The position numbers and the translations under genes are program-made. From positions 2,412,501-2,476,500 of the forward strand of contig JACSYO010001880.1 of NCBI GenBank assembly GCA_016806645.1: a stretch of 64,000 nucleotides of DNA, written 5' to 3'. The notes beneath the pieces are model-generated. The model did not search any database and had not been told where the DNA came from. It worked only from the letters and a program-made list of their open reading frames with translations. The stretch comes from Ophiodon elongatus. Taxonomy: Eukaryota > Chordata > Actinopteri > Perciformes > Hexagrammidae. Positions 12,291 to 25,121 of the stretch are shown in pieces (position 1 is the stretch's first letter; every line of letters begins with the position of its first letter).

Positions 12291-13127
12291 AACTAGAGTC
12301 AGGTTCCTGTGCTGCTGCAGCTAAGTGCTGCAGCAAATCATCCCCGCATTAGGAATATGGGCAATTAGCACTGTGGCACATCCCTCTAGACACACTTGCA
12401 CCTACTCGCCCCCACACACATTCACATGCACACGAACAAAAATATGACTCTCACATCAGCTTCAGATGTAAAGAAAACATGTATATGTCTATATTTATGT
12501 GAGACGGTTGTGTGGCCACTTGTGAAGAATCATTTGTATTCGTTATGTTGTTTTGAGATGATATTTTTAATTCTTACATAAAATGGCAAAGATTGTCACT
12601 GGATTTTCCGTTTTCATTGATATCCAACAACAACGCACACATTAGACACAACTATAATTGTATAAATCCTTTAAATAAGGCAGTTCAAATCTCAGAGAGC
12701 ATGCATACCACTTTTGATAAACCCCCCTAAACAACAAATCCATCTGTAGCATTCAGGTGTACAGAGGAGGAAATGCAGAGCGGGAGTTACCGTTCCACCT
12801 TAAGAAAGGTACCTTAAAAGATTATCTCGGTTATTTCACCGCCACTGAGCCGGCACTAATAGTCCAAGGCAGATATTGAAGAGCAGCGCAGGGCCGCAGA
12901 GATCTATTAGAAATTCCCATCTACGCGCCTCATACATATTGATTTCTGACACCAAGCAGCAATGAAAGGCCCAGGGGAATAATATATTTAGCAGGGTTTG
13001 CAGTGAGGAGGTCACAGAGTGCATAAAGATTAGCTGCACAGACCCCTGACAGGACGATGTGTGAGCCCAAATTGTAGACAGGCACGCACTTATGCACGCA
13101 GCCACACGCACGCACACACATACACAC

Positions 13128-13132
<5 letters not shown>

Positions 13133-13181
<49 letters not shown>
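13133..13181. repeat. (TA)n microsatellite
   Basis: About 24 TA units, flanked on the left by CA- and CACG-rich repeats. Confidence 0.95.
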
Positions 13182-13184
<3 letters not shown>

Positions 13185-16100
13185 TACTGTATATACTCAC
13201 ACCTTCCAAGTAGAAAGCTTTTCGGCATCTTCATAATGTTGGAACAGAGCAAACTGGAGCTGCTCTGCTTTTTTAAGTTGTTCCCCCTCCTGGATGAAAA
13301 GAAAACGACAAGAAAACACATGCTTAGAGTCAACCCTCCACAGAAGGATATATTTTGCTTTATTCTTACAATGCAACCTTTTGTCTATTTGTGAGAAAGA
13401 AGCCACAGTTAATGGATTCAACCAATATTCAGCACTGCGTTTGGAATGATCGTATGCTTCTCATCAACAACAAGGACTTCCAGTGGTGGTTGTTCACCAG
13501 TGTGTCTGCTGAAGTGCATGCAGTGGGGTTAGTCGGGGGCAGAGCATACACATACAGGGGGTGGACGAAAAAACAGAAACAGCTGTATAGTCTAATGCCA
13601 TCCAATACAACAGATCTGCAATGCAAGGCTTTTAAAAGGAAACTATGGTTTATTATAACTTTGGTTATACTTAAACAACATACATTTGATCAGTTATGAT
13701 AACACTGAGTTATTGCTGAAATTAGGTCCAACGTGGCAACATGTGCTGTCAGACAGTCGTACAGGTCAAAATGAGCCCACAGTTCTGCCAGATTGGCTAT
13801 TTAGAAGTCAAATCAGAGATTAATAATACACGTATTCTTTTTTAAATGTTATATGCACACAACAAGTTTGACAGGTTTACGGTAAAACTCGAGCTTATTG
13901 TGTCTCTCATCACATCAAAATAACCAGAATTCGTCCCGCATAAAGAACGACAAGGTGATCGCCTCCTTCAAATTACGTCTCCAGCTCTTGACAAAACTCA
14001 AAAAAGACGAGCGTCTTCATTGAAAACACAATTTTCCAACAAGAGTTACTTGGTGAATTTCCCATTATGTCAATGTGGTGGAACTGTCTTGTAATTAGCA
14101 AAGTGAACCGAGAAATGTGCAGCCAAAATTGCCAAAGAGGAAGAAAAGAGACGTCTGTTTTAGGTCTGGTCCACAGAGAAGCAGGAGCCCGCCCTATAAA
14201 TGCAAAAGTCTGTCACTGACTGAGTGATGAAATCACACCACCGGTCACAGCACAATTTAGCACATTTGACCATACAAGGTCAGGACAGTACACCTGTACG
14301 TGTGTGCAAGTGATCAAGATGGTCCACCTCTGCCACATTTTGAGCCAGGGAAAACCCTGAAAATAACCATATTTTAGTTTAGGGCAATTAACCCAACAGC
14401 AAAAACAACCTAAGTATTGTATCAGTGCTACTTTAAGCCAAATCGGGTATATTTTTTCCAGTCATTTTTAGTGTGCACTAATATCATTGCAAAGGATAAG
14501 CACAAGTGTGCACAACTATGCCAAGTATGGTTGGTCAAAGTTGAAGTAGGAAGCCGATCTATAAACTGTGGTGGATATTCAAGACGGACAGTTTGGGTTG
14601 TATTGTTTGCCTAAACAAATCTGACTAACCTATGGGTTTATTTTCAACCCCTATGATTGTGTGGCTGCTTATGCTTGTTGCCACCTATAGGTGCTGCGTC
14701 CCATGCTCTTAGTAAATGCTACGGTGAGTAAAATGGAATCACAACTTATTGAATCATTGGCCAGAGCTTGTAATAAGTTGTAATACAATGTAGTATTCTT
14801 CCATGTATATTTTTTGATGGCTATAGTAAATGGATGCGTTGCACTATTTTAGATTTTGTGTGCACAACCTCTTTGTGCCCAACTTAGTCTGGTATCTCCT
14901 CTTCCCTCCTTTTGCAGTCTTGGTTGGAGTCCAGCATTGTTTGAGTGGAGGTGGTGGTGGTGTGGTGGGGGTGACCGGAGTGATTCTGTGATGAGCTTGT
15001 CCAGGTAAAAGGGTAATTGCTTCAAAGGGGATCAGACCGCCGAGAGCGAAGCTGCGACCAGCGAGAGGGAGGGCTCGACTCCTATGCGAGAGCACTTAAC
15101 ACCGCCTCCCCATCCATCCATCCTCCACACCTCTCCCTGCTCTCACCTAGCTTCTAGCTCCTGCATGCCCAATGCCATTGCCATCACTGCCTCTTTTTTT
15201 TTTTTTTTTTTCAGTCTTGCTCTGCCCTCCTCCTTCCTCCCCTCCATCAAAGCAACACTCGGCTGCCTCTTCAGAAATTACAATCGCTCAGGGTTTAGGC
15301 AATTTGACCAAATGCAGGGCCTGCATGTAAGGATTGGGAAGGGGAGGAGGGGGCGGTAAAACTGCAGGGTGAGCCTTGGGGGGGATTGGAATGAAATTAC
15401 CAATTCAATGGCTGAAACACCGCACGGCAGTGGCAAACCGTGGACATAAAACGAGGATTATCCGATTTTAGGAGGGGAAGAAAAGTGCCATAAAGAGCCT
15501 CAAGTCCACGAGAGATAACGCCCCCAAGTTTGCTTCGACAATTGTCTAAACCAAAATATTTTTTTTTTGCCAAAACCACTCTTTGTTTTGGTGAAAAACA
15601 TAGAGATTAGTCAGAATAATGTTCTTTTTAGCATCTTATTCATCTTAAAATCGCACAGTTTCTTCATTGTTGTTGAATTGTGATGGAGAAGTGAGTAGGC
15701 TGAGGGGAAAAATATGTCAGTCTGTCTTCCTGGCTGATGACATTTGATAATTTCAGGAAGAAATACAAAACAAAGATAGAGTTGATTTCATACACTGCCT
15801 CCCTACGTTTTCTAAACTAATTCAAAATGATGGAAATAACAGGTGAGGGTCAGATGACTTTGAATTCTAAGATAAATGCAGACTTTACAATGTTAAAAAA
15901 ACACTGGATCCAATTCCACGCAAAGCGACGTAAAATACAGAACCGTGGGTCATAAATGCCGAGAGGAAAACGCCTCCCTTGTGCCATTTGAAACACTGAA
16001 GGTATTCAGTGAGCACTGCTTGCTCTAAGGAAAATACCTGATTTCCCACTCCATCATAGGCTGAATGGTAGGCTTTGGGCTGACAGTCCATTTCAGAGTT

Positions 16101-17075
16101 TTCTATCTCACTCAAGGAAAAATGCTTGAATCATATATGATATGTGCAACACCATCTAAGTATATTCTTTTCTCCTGATTATTGGAGGAAGAAGATCACA
16201 GATATTTGGCGACTTCTTCTCTTTTTCTTTTTCTTTTTTTACATTTGTCAAAGTAAAGTACGACAGCCTGATGAGGTCGACCGTCACACCTTGATGACGA
16301 GCCTCACTGTTGGGATGACGTGAAAAACAAGCATAAGCTAATCCTGATGCAAACCAGTGGATTTGATGTATCACAATCATTCTCCGTGCGGTGATGAATG
16401 GCAATGATGCTAACTACATCCATTCATCAACCCACCATCAGTTATCCTAAGGTGGCTTAATGTTTCATCCACTCAGACCTCAGAGGGAGCGGACAGCCAT
16501 CCCTCATCACAGCCGACTGGGAGAGCTCCACACACATTTCAATCTTGTCTTGTCATCTCCCCCTCAGGCGCAGACACTCTCCCTCAAAATCATCATTTTT
16601 ATCAGCTCCAGTAAACCTTGGACCCTGGACAGCAGCGAAGATGCAGATTTTTATGGACTAGAGAAAAATAAAAATAAAAATCCGTCCAGCAGAGCGAGTC
16701 TGGCCTGTTTATTTATGCGTGCGTGTTTTGTGTGTATTTATTTTTTTGGTGGGAGCAGTAATGGGGACAGCCGAGATGGGGCTGAAGGGGTAGCTGCAAT
16801 GACAGGAGGTCTTTCAGCGGGTTGGTTACAGTAAATTAGCATTCGAGCTGCGCTGCACGTTTAGCACTTTGCGATTGGGTTCAGCAGAGGCCTCGCCCAG
16901 ACTGTCCCTGGGGGAAACGTCGGCAGCAGTACAGCGGCACGATGGGCGGGACCGGGCTGTCAAAATTAGATAATAAAGCACCACGGTGCTGGCGGATAAA
17001 TGCGTGTGAGAGGGCATCCATCTTGCAAGCGTGTTGCTGAAGAGGATGCTGCTAAATGACAGTGAGATGTGATGT

Positions 17076-17114
<39 letters not shown>

Positions 17115-17564
17115 GTGCAAAATGACTGTGGGGAACCAATGGGAAACCAACTTTTCTTTGCAGCTCAATTTAACCCTCTATAAAATCTCATATAAGTAAT
17201 AATGATTTAAATGTTTATGTAGAAAGGAAGGAGGACAAGAAAGAGAAAGAGGAAGGAAAAATGTAGAATGGGAGGACCAAAGAGGTGGAAGAGAAGAAAA
17301 AGAAAGAAGAGAGAAGAGGGACATAGCGAGAGGCAGGAAGGAAATTAAATGTCGGCCGGGCACTTAACCTTTCCCTAATAATGTGTGGCCTGCTGAACCA
17401 GCAGAGTCCCTGATGTTTTATCAATACTCCTAATTAATGTGCAGCTGCCATATTTTTGACAGTATTTATACAATATGGCTGAGTAATGCAATCAATAATA
17501 TCCATATTCATATTCTATATCCCCATTCCTTTAAAATGTGCATGCACTTCACCATTTCAGCAGT
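13182..17564. other. Gene-free interval
   Basis: Mostly unique A+T-rich DNA. GGGGGTGGACGAAAAAACAG at 13557-13576 resembles the end of a mariner-type miniature element, but no partner end was found. There is a T run at 15191-15210 and a (GT)n at 17078. No gene was recognised. Confidence 0.5.
17078..17118. repeat. (GT)n microsatellite
   Basis: About 19 GT units with a CG near the end. Confidence 0.9.
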
Positions 17565-17765
17565 TGTGGCAAAGTTAAAGGATAAGTATGGTGATTTTCT
17601 ATGTTTTTCTTCTTGTCGACAAATTCCTTAAAAAGACCAAAACCAATGATAAATTGATCCTCCCAACAAGTATTGTCTGTGTAGCTCAAATCTTAGCGTG
17701 TTAACTTATTCCTCTGTGCTATAGACCTCCATTGAAAACATATGAATAACACTGTTATACTAGGT
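17565..17765 (+). repeat. Teleost interspersed repeat
   Basis: AAAAAGACCAAAACCAATGA, then AACAAGTATTGTCTGTGTAG and ATAGACCTCCATTGAAAAC match, from memory, a dispersed repeat frequently seen in fish introns and intergenic DNA. Non-coding. Confidence 0.5.
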
Positions 17766-18119
17766 GTACGGTGCAAAGTCTACTTTTTGGCTTAACAGCC
17801 AAGGTAGCTGGTAGATTAAAAACATTACCAGCCAGACAGAACATCCAAAAATAATAAATTGTTTTTTTTTTACTATTGCAATTTGCTATTAAGCATACAT
17901 CTTTGTCTCATATGTAACTCACAATCAATATTATAGTCGTGTGCATTACCAATAGTAGTAACAATAACTGTACGCAGAAACATTAAATGAAATAGTTTCA
18001 ACACTAAAGTGATTGATAAATTCAGTGGTATTCACCTTCAAATGCAAGAAGGATCCTTTATTAAGGAGTTTGAGAATTTAACAATTATGGAGTGATAACT
18101 GAATATTGAGTGAGGTTCA

Positions 18120-18592
18120 GAGAGAAGGAACAACAGACACCAGTCATTCCTCCCGTCTGCTGCTGTGAATCACCGTCTGCAGGTACCGCTGGCAGAGGGA
18201 GGAGGGGCTGCTTTGTCTCCGCCAGCAGCTAAGCTTCCACAAATTTGTAGAATTTTAAGATATGTTGCAAACTAAGCGAAACAGTTAGACTACCAACAGA
18301 CAGCTTTTGTTTCAGCGTGTTTGTAACAGTTCGCTATCAGCCGAGCTAGCGGGCTGTGCTTGTGTAAACGAATAGCAGTGGAGGATGGATGACTGCAGAC
18401 AGAGGAGATTGAGATGTTACTTTCCTACATGTTTACATCATGTTTGTTAAGTATAGTGGGAGGAGCTCCGCCTCGACAGCAGAGGAGTTGCTGTAGTGCA
18501 AAATTACACCAAAATGTTAGTACCGATAAAAGAACCGGATTTAGCCCTGGCCCGTTTAGTACTGTGTTTCAGTACCCACCCTTACATAGTAC
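18120..18592. mobile_element. Possible hAT element remnant
   Basis: Contains stretches such as AGTACCGATAAAAGAACCGG and TTCAGTACCCACCCTTACA near the right end, resembling the GGTACC/TACCCACCC terminal regions of fish hAT elements. A GCTAGC-rich middle part precedes it. The left boundary is not visible, and the assignment is tentative. Confidence 0.35.
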
Positions 18593-18818
18593 GCACGACA
18601 AATGCAGCTCAACATAGTTTTTCTACCGGCCAGAGTGGCGGGTGGCCAATGTCTAAATTACTCACATTTGGCAAGATGCAAATGTTAATTTTGGACCCTG
18701 ACTGACTGCCGTGTTCCGCCTTTACAATGAATATGGGCACTGTAGTTTATTTTGAGTCACTCTCACATACACCAGCCCTGGTGCCCTAAATCTAACTATG
18801 AAGCAAGGAATCTTGGTC

Positions 18819-18822
<4 letters not shown>

Positions 18823-18911
<89 letters not shown>
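18823..18911. repeat. Long (GT)n microsatellite
   Basis: About 44 uninterrupted GT units, among the longest simple repeats in the window. Confidence 0.97.
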
Positions 18912-18912
<1 letters not shown>

Positions 18913-19035
18913 CGTTTGTTGCATATCTCGAGAGCTGCTCATCCGATCTGCTTCACTGTTGGGGACCCTAAGGAGTGCTTTTTCAATTTTTGCGCAATTT
19001 GGACACAAGATATGTTCAATATTAATAAATGTTGA
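18912..19035 (+). repeat. Interspersed repeat following a long (GT)n
   Basis: TTGCATATCTCGAGAGCTGC and TGGGGACCCTAAGGAGTGC directly after the (GT)n tract. I recognise this arrangement as a repeat that recurs next to GT tracts in fish genomes. Family not named. Confidence 0.4.
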
Positions 19036-19194
19036 AATAACAAGCAAACGACGCTCTGTGCAGCAGCAGGGGCGGAGCTTCAGGGCTCTGCAGTCATCCA
19101 CAGTGGGCAGAACTCGGCGCACATCTTTTACTAAACCTAACCAATGAGTTGGTTGCCTGAACCAAAAGAGGATTTCTAGCAGAACGGGCATCTT

Positions 19195-19269
19195 ACCCCG
19201 CCCACAAAATCTTTCCACCACATCAGTTAGTTTAGCTGCGAGGTTGTCAGCTATGTGTCTGCCTGGCAT
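19195..19269 (-). pseudogene. Second hAT transposase fragment
   Basis: The minus strand reads MPGRHIADNLAAKLTDVVER, closely matching the fragment at 7574-7632 in both DNA and translation. The two copies are in opposite orientation in the window. Coding similarity fades after GRGK. It is a short relic. Confidence 0.5.
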
Positions 19270-19435
19270 ACTTTGTCTGAGCTTCTGCCAGTTTATTAAG
19301 GAAACCCTTTATCAGGAAAACACAAAGTTTAATTTTTAAAAGTCAGCAAAAGCACCATGTGGTATATTTAATTCATTATAGTCAGAGGTTGTGGAACATC
19401 TGATGAAAATAAAACATGATTTTTAAAGTCATTGG

Positions 19436-19546
19436 TAGAACTGCAGTGGTATCATTAAGTACTCATATCGGTACTCAGTATCGGCAAATACTCAAATGCA
19501 AGTACTTGGTAAGAAAAACAAATTGGTATCGGTGCATCCATACTGA
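19436..19546. mobile_element. hAT element terminal fragment
   Basis: GTACTCAGTATCGGCAAATA, then ATTGGTATCGGTGCATCC at the right edge, resembles the common hAT end GGTATCGGTGCATCCCTA. Only one end is visible. Confidence 0.45.
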
Positions 19547-19691
19547 GGTCCCAAGAAATGTTGAGTGAAGTTGTTTTAATGAGCGGATCTCGAGAATGCT
19601 GCAAGCAGCAACACGGGTCAAGCATTGGGCCTTTCTGAACGGACATGTTCTGAACGAATACGTTTTGACCGGGCGCTGCAAGAGTTCTCAC

Positions 19692-20199
19692 TTAACCCTC
19701 GTGCCTCACTTCAAAAATGTTGCTCTGGTGTCGTTAGAGGACAAAAATGTCGACGTCAAAACACAGCCATAAAAATATTATATGTTAATATTATTTTTCA
19801 CTTTCAGTGTGGGAAATCTTTCAACTAACATCAATCCTGATTTGGGGGATTTTAACCCTTTAAAGACAAATATGTCCCCATTAAAACAGCTATAAAAATA
19901 CTATACATTGATATTATTTTCCACTTTGACCAAGTACATTTTTTTAACCAACATCAGCCCTGATCATAACAACCAAACATTTATTTATTTTCTGATGTTT
20001 AAACCTTTAAATGCCTGTTTTTGAGATGATGCCACGATCTTTTTAATTGAAAAAAAGCACAAAAATGAATTAGTTTCCATATACTTAATGCAGGGTGGAA
20101 TTTGCTTTTTTACAAGATCACTTTAAATAACAGCCATGAGAGCCAATTGCTCTAGCCTCATATGGTTATGGAAGTACGTACACACACACGCACACACAA

Positions 20200-20251
<52 letters not shown>

Positions 20252-21033
20252 CATTGTAGTAGTATGCTTTTGTATACAACTGGCCTGCAGTGCTCCATAA
20301 TACAGCAGCGATGCCCCTTGTGGAAACCTGAAAAATAGCACCTATTTACCCCATAGGGCAAACATGAGAAAATGGCTCAAACTTGTAAAAACTACAATTT
20401 TGAATCCAGGGCTGTAAGTGTGGGTGGGTGGGTGAAGGTGTATGTTTGTGTATGTGAGAGGCTGAGAGAGTGGGAAAGACATGGAGGGGGAGGAATTGTG
20501 CCTTGCTATAAGTTCCATACCTCTATTCTCACACATGAACACACACACTATTTTTTCCATACACACATACCACTCTCTGACATCCATATCAACCCACATA
20601 CATCATTTTAGTTGTATACATTTGCTACAGAGCCCCATAATACCACTGCTATGCCCTTCGCGGAAATGGCACATATTTGCCCGATTTAGGGCAAACATGG
20701 GAAAATAGCTAAATATTGTGGAAAATAGTAAAAACTATTTTTTTTTAAGCCAGGGCTCTAGATTGAAAGCCAAAATTAATAGAATATATGATTTTATACT
20801 GTGACGGTCGTGGGATAAAAAATTGCGGTTTGAATGGGTTTCAATAGGGACATTTCTTACATTAAGGAGCCAAGTGTCTTTTTTTTTTTGGCAACACAGT
20901 TTATTATTGACTTATTATAGAAGATGAAGTTGAACTTCCAAAATTTGGAGAGAAAAAAAACGGAGACAACGCAGACAAAATTATCATAAAATGAAAAAGC
21001 CAAAAAAAATTTCAAGTGAGGCACAACAATTAA
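19692..21033. mobile_element. piggyBac-like non-autonomous element with TTAA target duplication
   Basis: It starts at TTAA (19692-19695) followed by CCCTCGTGCCTCACTTCAAA. The right end, read on the minus strand from TTAA (21030-21033), is TTGTTGTGCCTCACTTGAAA. The ends share an inverted GTGCCTCACTT[C/G]AAA, and both are flanked by TTAA, the piggyBac target. The interior has no transposase but holds diverged tandem modules: about 125 bases repeated at 19741 and 19865, and about 340 bases repeated at about 20,280 and 20,620, plus a (CA)n tract. Confidence 0.65.
20178..20250. repeat. Interrupted (CA)n inside the piggyBac-like element
   Basis: CA units with CG and AA interruptions. The tract belongs to one of the two internal 340-base modules. 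Confidence 0.9.
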
Positions 21034-21269
21034 TCACTAAATCATGTATCAATCCACAGCTACAAGTAGTTCTGTTTGACTAACATTTGATGAAAAATAC
21101 AGTGCCCATTTGCTTTTGAAAATTACTTTTAAATGAAACGATCCATTTCAAAGTAAACAAGAACAAATGGGCCGCAGTGGGATTGAGGTTAGGGAAGTCA
21201 GAAAGTGGAGAGATTTTGGTCGTTTTATGGGATTCGCTGACAAAAATAGGCAATTAAATAGGTAATGAA

Positions 21270-21477
21270 TAGGGATGCAACCTAAATCCCAGTTCTAAAC
21301 AAAAACTGGTTCTAAATTAGTAAAAACCCGGAGTATTGATAAGGTCCGGAGTTAACGGTTCTGCCATCGGTACTTTAGAAGTAAACGAGTGAGATCTCCT
21401 CGGAAAATAGCAGCGTCGCAAACCTCCTCTCTCGGTCTCTGTGTCTTTGCACGAGGGACGGAGTCGTGCTTTGCTCT

Positions 21478-21526
<49 letters not shown>

Positions 21527-22069
21527 CGACTCCGGCTCAGTACAGCGTGAGATACACACCATGGCAGAGAGAGCAAAAATATCGAAAAGTGTGGTTACAT
21601 TTTACTTGAGCAGATGCTGATAACTCTCGCTGTCACAAATGCATAAAACCCTCACAGGTGAGGGGGTTAATATCAGCAATCTATAAAAACATTTGGCGAA
21701 CAATCAAAACATGAATCTGCAGAAATTCACATTCTTGGACTGTTTGGCATCCTCGTCCCCTGCAGGTAATGCTAGCGATGCTATACGCTAATAAGATTAG
21801 GCTAATAAATGACAGCTAATCACTTTGCCAATTGTTAAACTGCAAATGTATTTTAAGATTTTTGAACTGCTTGTATTGCTGCTGAAGAAAGACTATTGGT
21901 ACACATACAAGAATAATAAAGCAATGTCAATTATGTTCTTAATTATTGTCTTTTTTTCCTCACAATATAATCAAAAAGAACCGATAAGAGTATCGATAAG
22001 GAACCAAACCGATAAGCAGTATCGATAAGAGTACTAGTATCAATACAATCCTAACGATACCCATCCCTA
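21270..22069. mobile_element. hAT-type element, about 0.8 kb
   Basis: The left end is TAGGGATGCAACC and the right end, on the minus strand, is TAGGGATGGGTATCGTTAGG. The flanks GTAATGAA (21262-21269) and GCCATGAG (22070-22077) match at 5 of 8 positions, as expected of an old 8-base target duplication. The interior has a (CA)n tract, a short ORF start MAERAKISKS near 21,561, and repeated ATCGATA/CCGATAAG motifs near the right end. It lacks a full transposase. Confidence 0.65.
21479..21525. repeat. (CA)n inside hAT element
   Basis: About 23 CA units within the element at 21270-22069. Confidence 0.93.
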
Positions 22070-22077
22070 GCCATGAG

Positions 22078-22865
22078 TGGTTAAAACATTGTAACTCTAA
22101 ACCTCAGAAGTTCTCACTCTGACTTAAGAAGACCAACTTCAGTGAGAAAACCTTTCATTTTATCTTCATCCGTTTGTCTTCACAGTCCCAATATCCCAAT
22201 AAATGCTTTGGAAAAGTAGGCTTGATTAAATTTGCCGATATCTGAGACAGTACCATAGGACTCCTCTTCAGATTTATTTCACTGTGTAAATATATCCCGT
22301 CTTTATAGTGCTTCGCAGAGACACTTAGCACACAAACAGCGATATCTTTCATCTTATCATCCGCCGTTCATTCTCCTTGGTGTACATTGTGCACGCCATC
22401 GTGAGCGGCACCGCTGCTTCTTGATTAATGGCTTTTTCTGATAGGTAGTGCTAATGGCTCTTTAATTTGTCCTACTTCCTCTCCAAGCTGTAAGGATTTC
22501 TACTCCGTCTCCTTACGCTGCGGGAAACAGGCAGTTTATAAGACATGGAGGGGGAAAATATTTTTCTATGGTGCTTCTCTCGGCCAGGTATGCTCTTATA
22601 TTATGTTGAAGCGTTAACTTGTGAAGAGGCTTGTCGGGGACATAGCACTGAAACCATTCTTTGTGATGCTGGTGGTCATCCTGGTGGAGATTTGTAAAAG
22701 CGCATATGAAAGACAGACACCAGAAGGGTCATATTGTACAGCTTTTGAATCACACAACCTATAAAACTATATTCACAGGACAAGCATATATGGATGTTTT
22801 TGTCAAAAGAAGGTTCGCAAACTCATATTTCCATTAAACATTGCTCAAAAACAAAAGATGTCCCC

Positions 22866-22961
<96 letters not shown>

Positions 22962-25039
22962 GCACACTGAATTGATTTTGGGAAAGCCCATCCCCTAGCC
23001 GGTATCTGTGCCCATGATTCGGGGGGAATATGCAGCAAGCCCTTTGTTGCGTTTTTCACGGAAAAGTTTATCTTATCTGGAGGTCCATTGCTGTCATAAA
23101 GCAGAGAGCACCGAGACGCATTGCAGGGCATGGCGGTCATCTATCATCAGTACACAGGCTTGAACTGCGGCTACCACCACCGAAGAAGTAAATGCAACAA
23201 TGGAACCTGCGTTCCTAAAGATTTACTGCTATTAAAAGTGCACTATAAGCCACACAGTTCAGCATGCGTCATGCAGACAACAAAAAAGGCAGGCCAAAAA
23301 AATCTAATAAGTAGGGAAATCTTTTAAGAAACCTCAAGTATCAGGGAAAGGTATCATGTAACATGCTAATCTTTAGCTTTTGCAGCACGTTTAGAAGCAT
23401 GATTCACCCTCCCTCTTCTGGTATTGATTGCCACGTAGAGGAATATTGGAAATCATTTTTATTGAGGCTTGTGGTAACAGGTGTACAAACAACTTCTGCA
23501 AACAAGCTCAGTGAGCAATCAGACATGTGAGGGGCTCCATCATAATCTGGACAGAACTAATTAATAATGTTCCACATTGTAAATTAAACATTAAACATTT
23601 CATTTTCTATCTCCAAGGACTTCTGGTGCATTCATCCTGACAATTTAGTGTTAATAACTTTTCCTGAAACGGAGTGATTTCCCTTCTCCATTCCACTTTT
23701 ACACTCATTTAACAAAAAACAAATGGAAAATGTGCGCGACTGTGTGTCAGGATGAAAGAGGAGAGCAATGTCATGTACATAATCTAAAATTGTATGTGTC
23801 CATCCATGCATGCATAAAATAAAATAATCTGTAAATGCAAAAGATAATACCCAGAGGTCCGGCTGAACAGCTCTATTAGTGAGGAAACAAGTCAGCTGTG
23901 GTCCTGGTTGGAAGAGAGTCACACTAATAGGAAAATAACTGTGGCCGTTTCTCGACTAGTTTTAGGGATTTTTGGCTGTTGGGTTTCCAATGCGATTGCT
24001 TGTTGATGAACGTGAAAGTTACATTACAGATTACATTATTCCCAGCATTCCTGTTGGCCTTCAGATTGTAACCAACAATGAGCCTAACTGAGATTTACAG
24101 CAGAATAAGAGTTAGAAAGGTGATGTGTGGTTTAAACACGGATCAAGAGACAAAGGCAGCCCATCAGGCAGCAAAGGCACATGGGGTGGAAGACAAGCCT
24201 TATGCGGTACACTACAAGTATTGCGATGTATAGAAGTAGTACATCCAAATTTGGTGAGTGAACACACACACACACAAAATGGAGTTTTTAATAAAAATAG
24301 AATTTCAGCAAAGAAATGCAGAATCCAGCACTGCAAGGCAATGCCTAATCAAACATGTGCAATAGTGGTCTAACAGTCCACACGCGTGTGAACCACGGAT
24401 TAATTACACAGTTTAACGTTAACCATCACAGTGTGAAATAAAGTTTTACTGACGGTCGTTATCCGGCAATATTCAGTAAAATATGCGATCAGGACATCGA
24501 CATTTATGCTGCTCTAGTCACCAAATCTCTGATAATGTTACGCTGTAAACAACCAATCCGTGCTTGAATTGAGAGAAGGAGAGCGAGTTGACGATAACAG
24601 CGTCACTACATTATGATGCGTTCATGGTCTGTTCAGTGAAAAAGAGTATTGGGCAAAGGTAAATTATAATGTTATCATGATGTGTTCACATGTAATCTTG
24701 TAAAATTTTGTGTTGGTAAGAAATTTGATGTTGAGATGAATTATGAATGGTTTACAATGCCTCTAAAAAACTACTGATGACAAGATTTATTTTAAATCAA
24801 ATAAAATTAGTCTTTTATTACACAATCCTTTGAAATGTGTTTTTATGAAGAAAAAACCCCACTATAGATGACTATAACTAAAAGTAAAAAAATGTTTATG
24901 GTTTACACTGACTTCGAGCCTCGTAGACCAGCTGTATAATCAAACAACAAAGGGATCTGTATTTGCCAATATGGATAATCAATTATCAGAAATTCATATC
25001 AGTGGCAAAAAAACGTGCCCAGGGATCTGTAAAAGTTAT
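22078..25039. other. Gene-free interval
   Basis: One long (CA)n at 22869. The stretch 22,380-22,500 (TTGATTAATGG, TGCTAATGGCTC) looks unique and could be a conserved non-coding element. DNA from about 24,370 may belong to the hAT-like element ending at 25121. Confidence 0.5.
22869..22959. repeat. Long (CA)n microsatellite
   Basis: About 45 CA units, uninterrupted. Confidence 0.97.
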
Positions 25040-25121
25040 GTGTGCTCCCTTTTTTCTTTTGTTGCAGATCCGATCCGTGATCCGATCCGATCCATGAGTT
25101 TTATGATCCGTTGCACCACTA
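25040..25121. mobile_element. hAT-like element right end
   Basis: GATCCGATCCGTGATCCGAT repeats lead to GATCCGTTGCACCACTA at 25121, the inverse of the common hAT end TAGTGGTGCAACGGATC. The left end may lie as far back as 24,370, but I could not see a matching terminal sequence. Confidence 0.5.

Larger units (their letters stand above)
8861..13132. other. Gene-free interval with microsatellites
   Basis: Holds the GA and CA microsatellites and the quadruplex-prone pair listed separately. Blocks around 10,650-10,700 and 11,450-11,650 are unique-looking and contain TAATTA/TTAATTAC-type homeodomain motifs. No exon was recognised. Confidence 0.55.

Noticed and set aside
12836..13333. 165-codon minus-strand ORF
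   Set aside because: It crosses the (TA)n and (CA)n tract, where long frames arise automatically (YIYIYI and CVCV runs).
18796..19269. 157-codon minus-strand ORF
   Set aside because: Its length comes from the (GT)n tract. Only the short hAT-like N-terminal part is meaningful.
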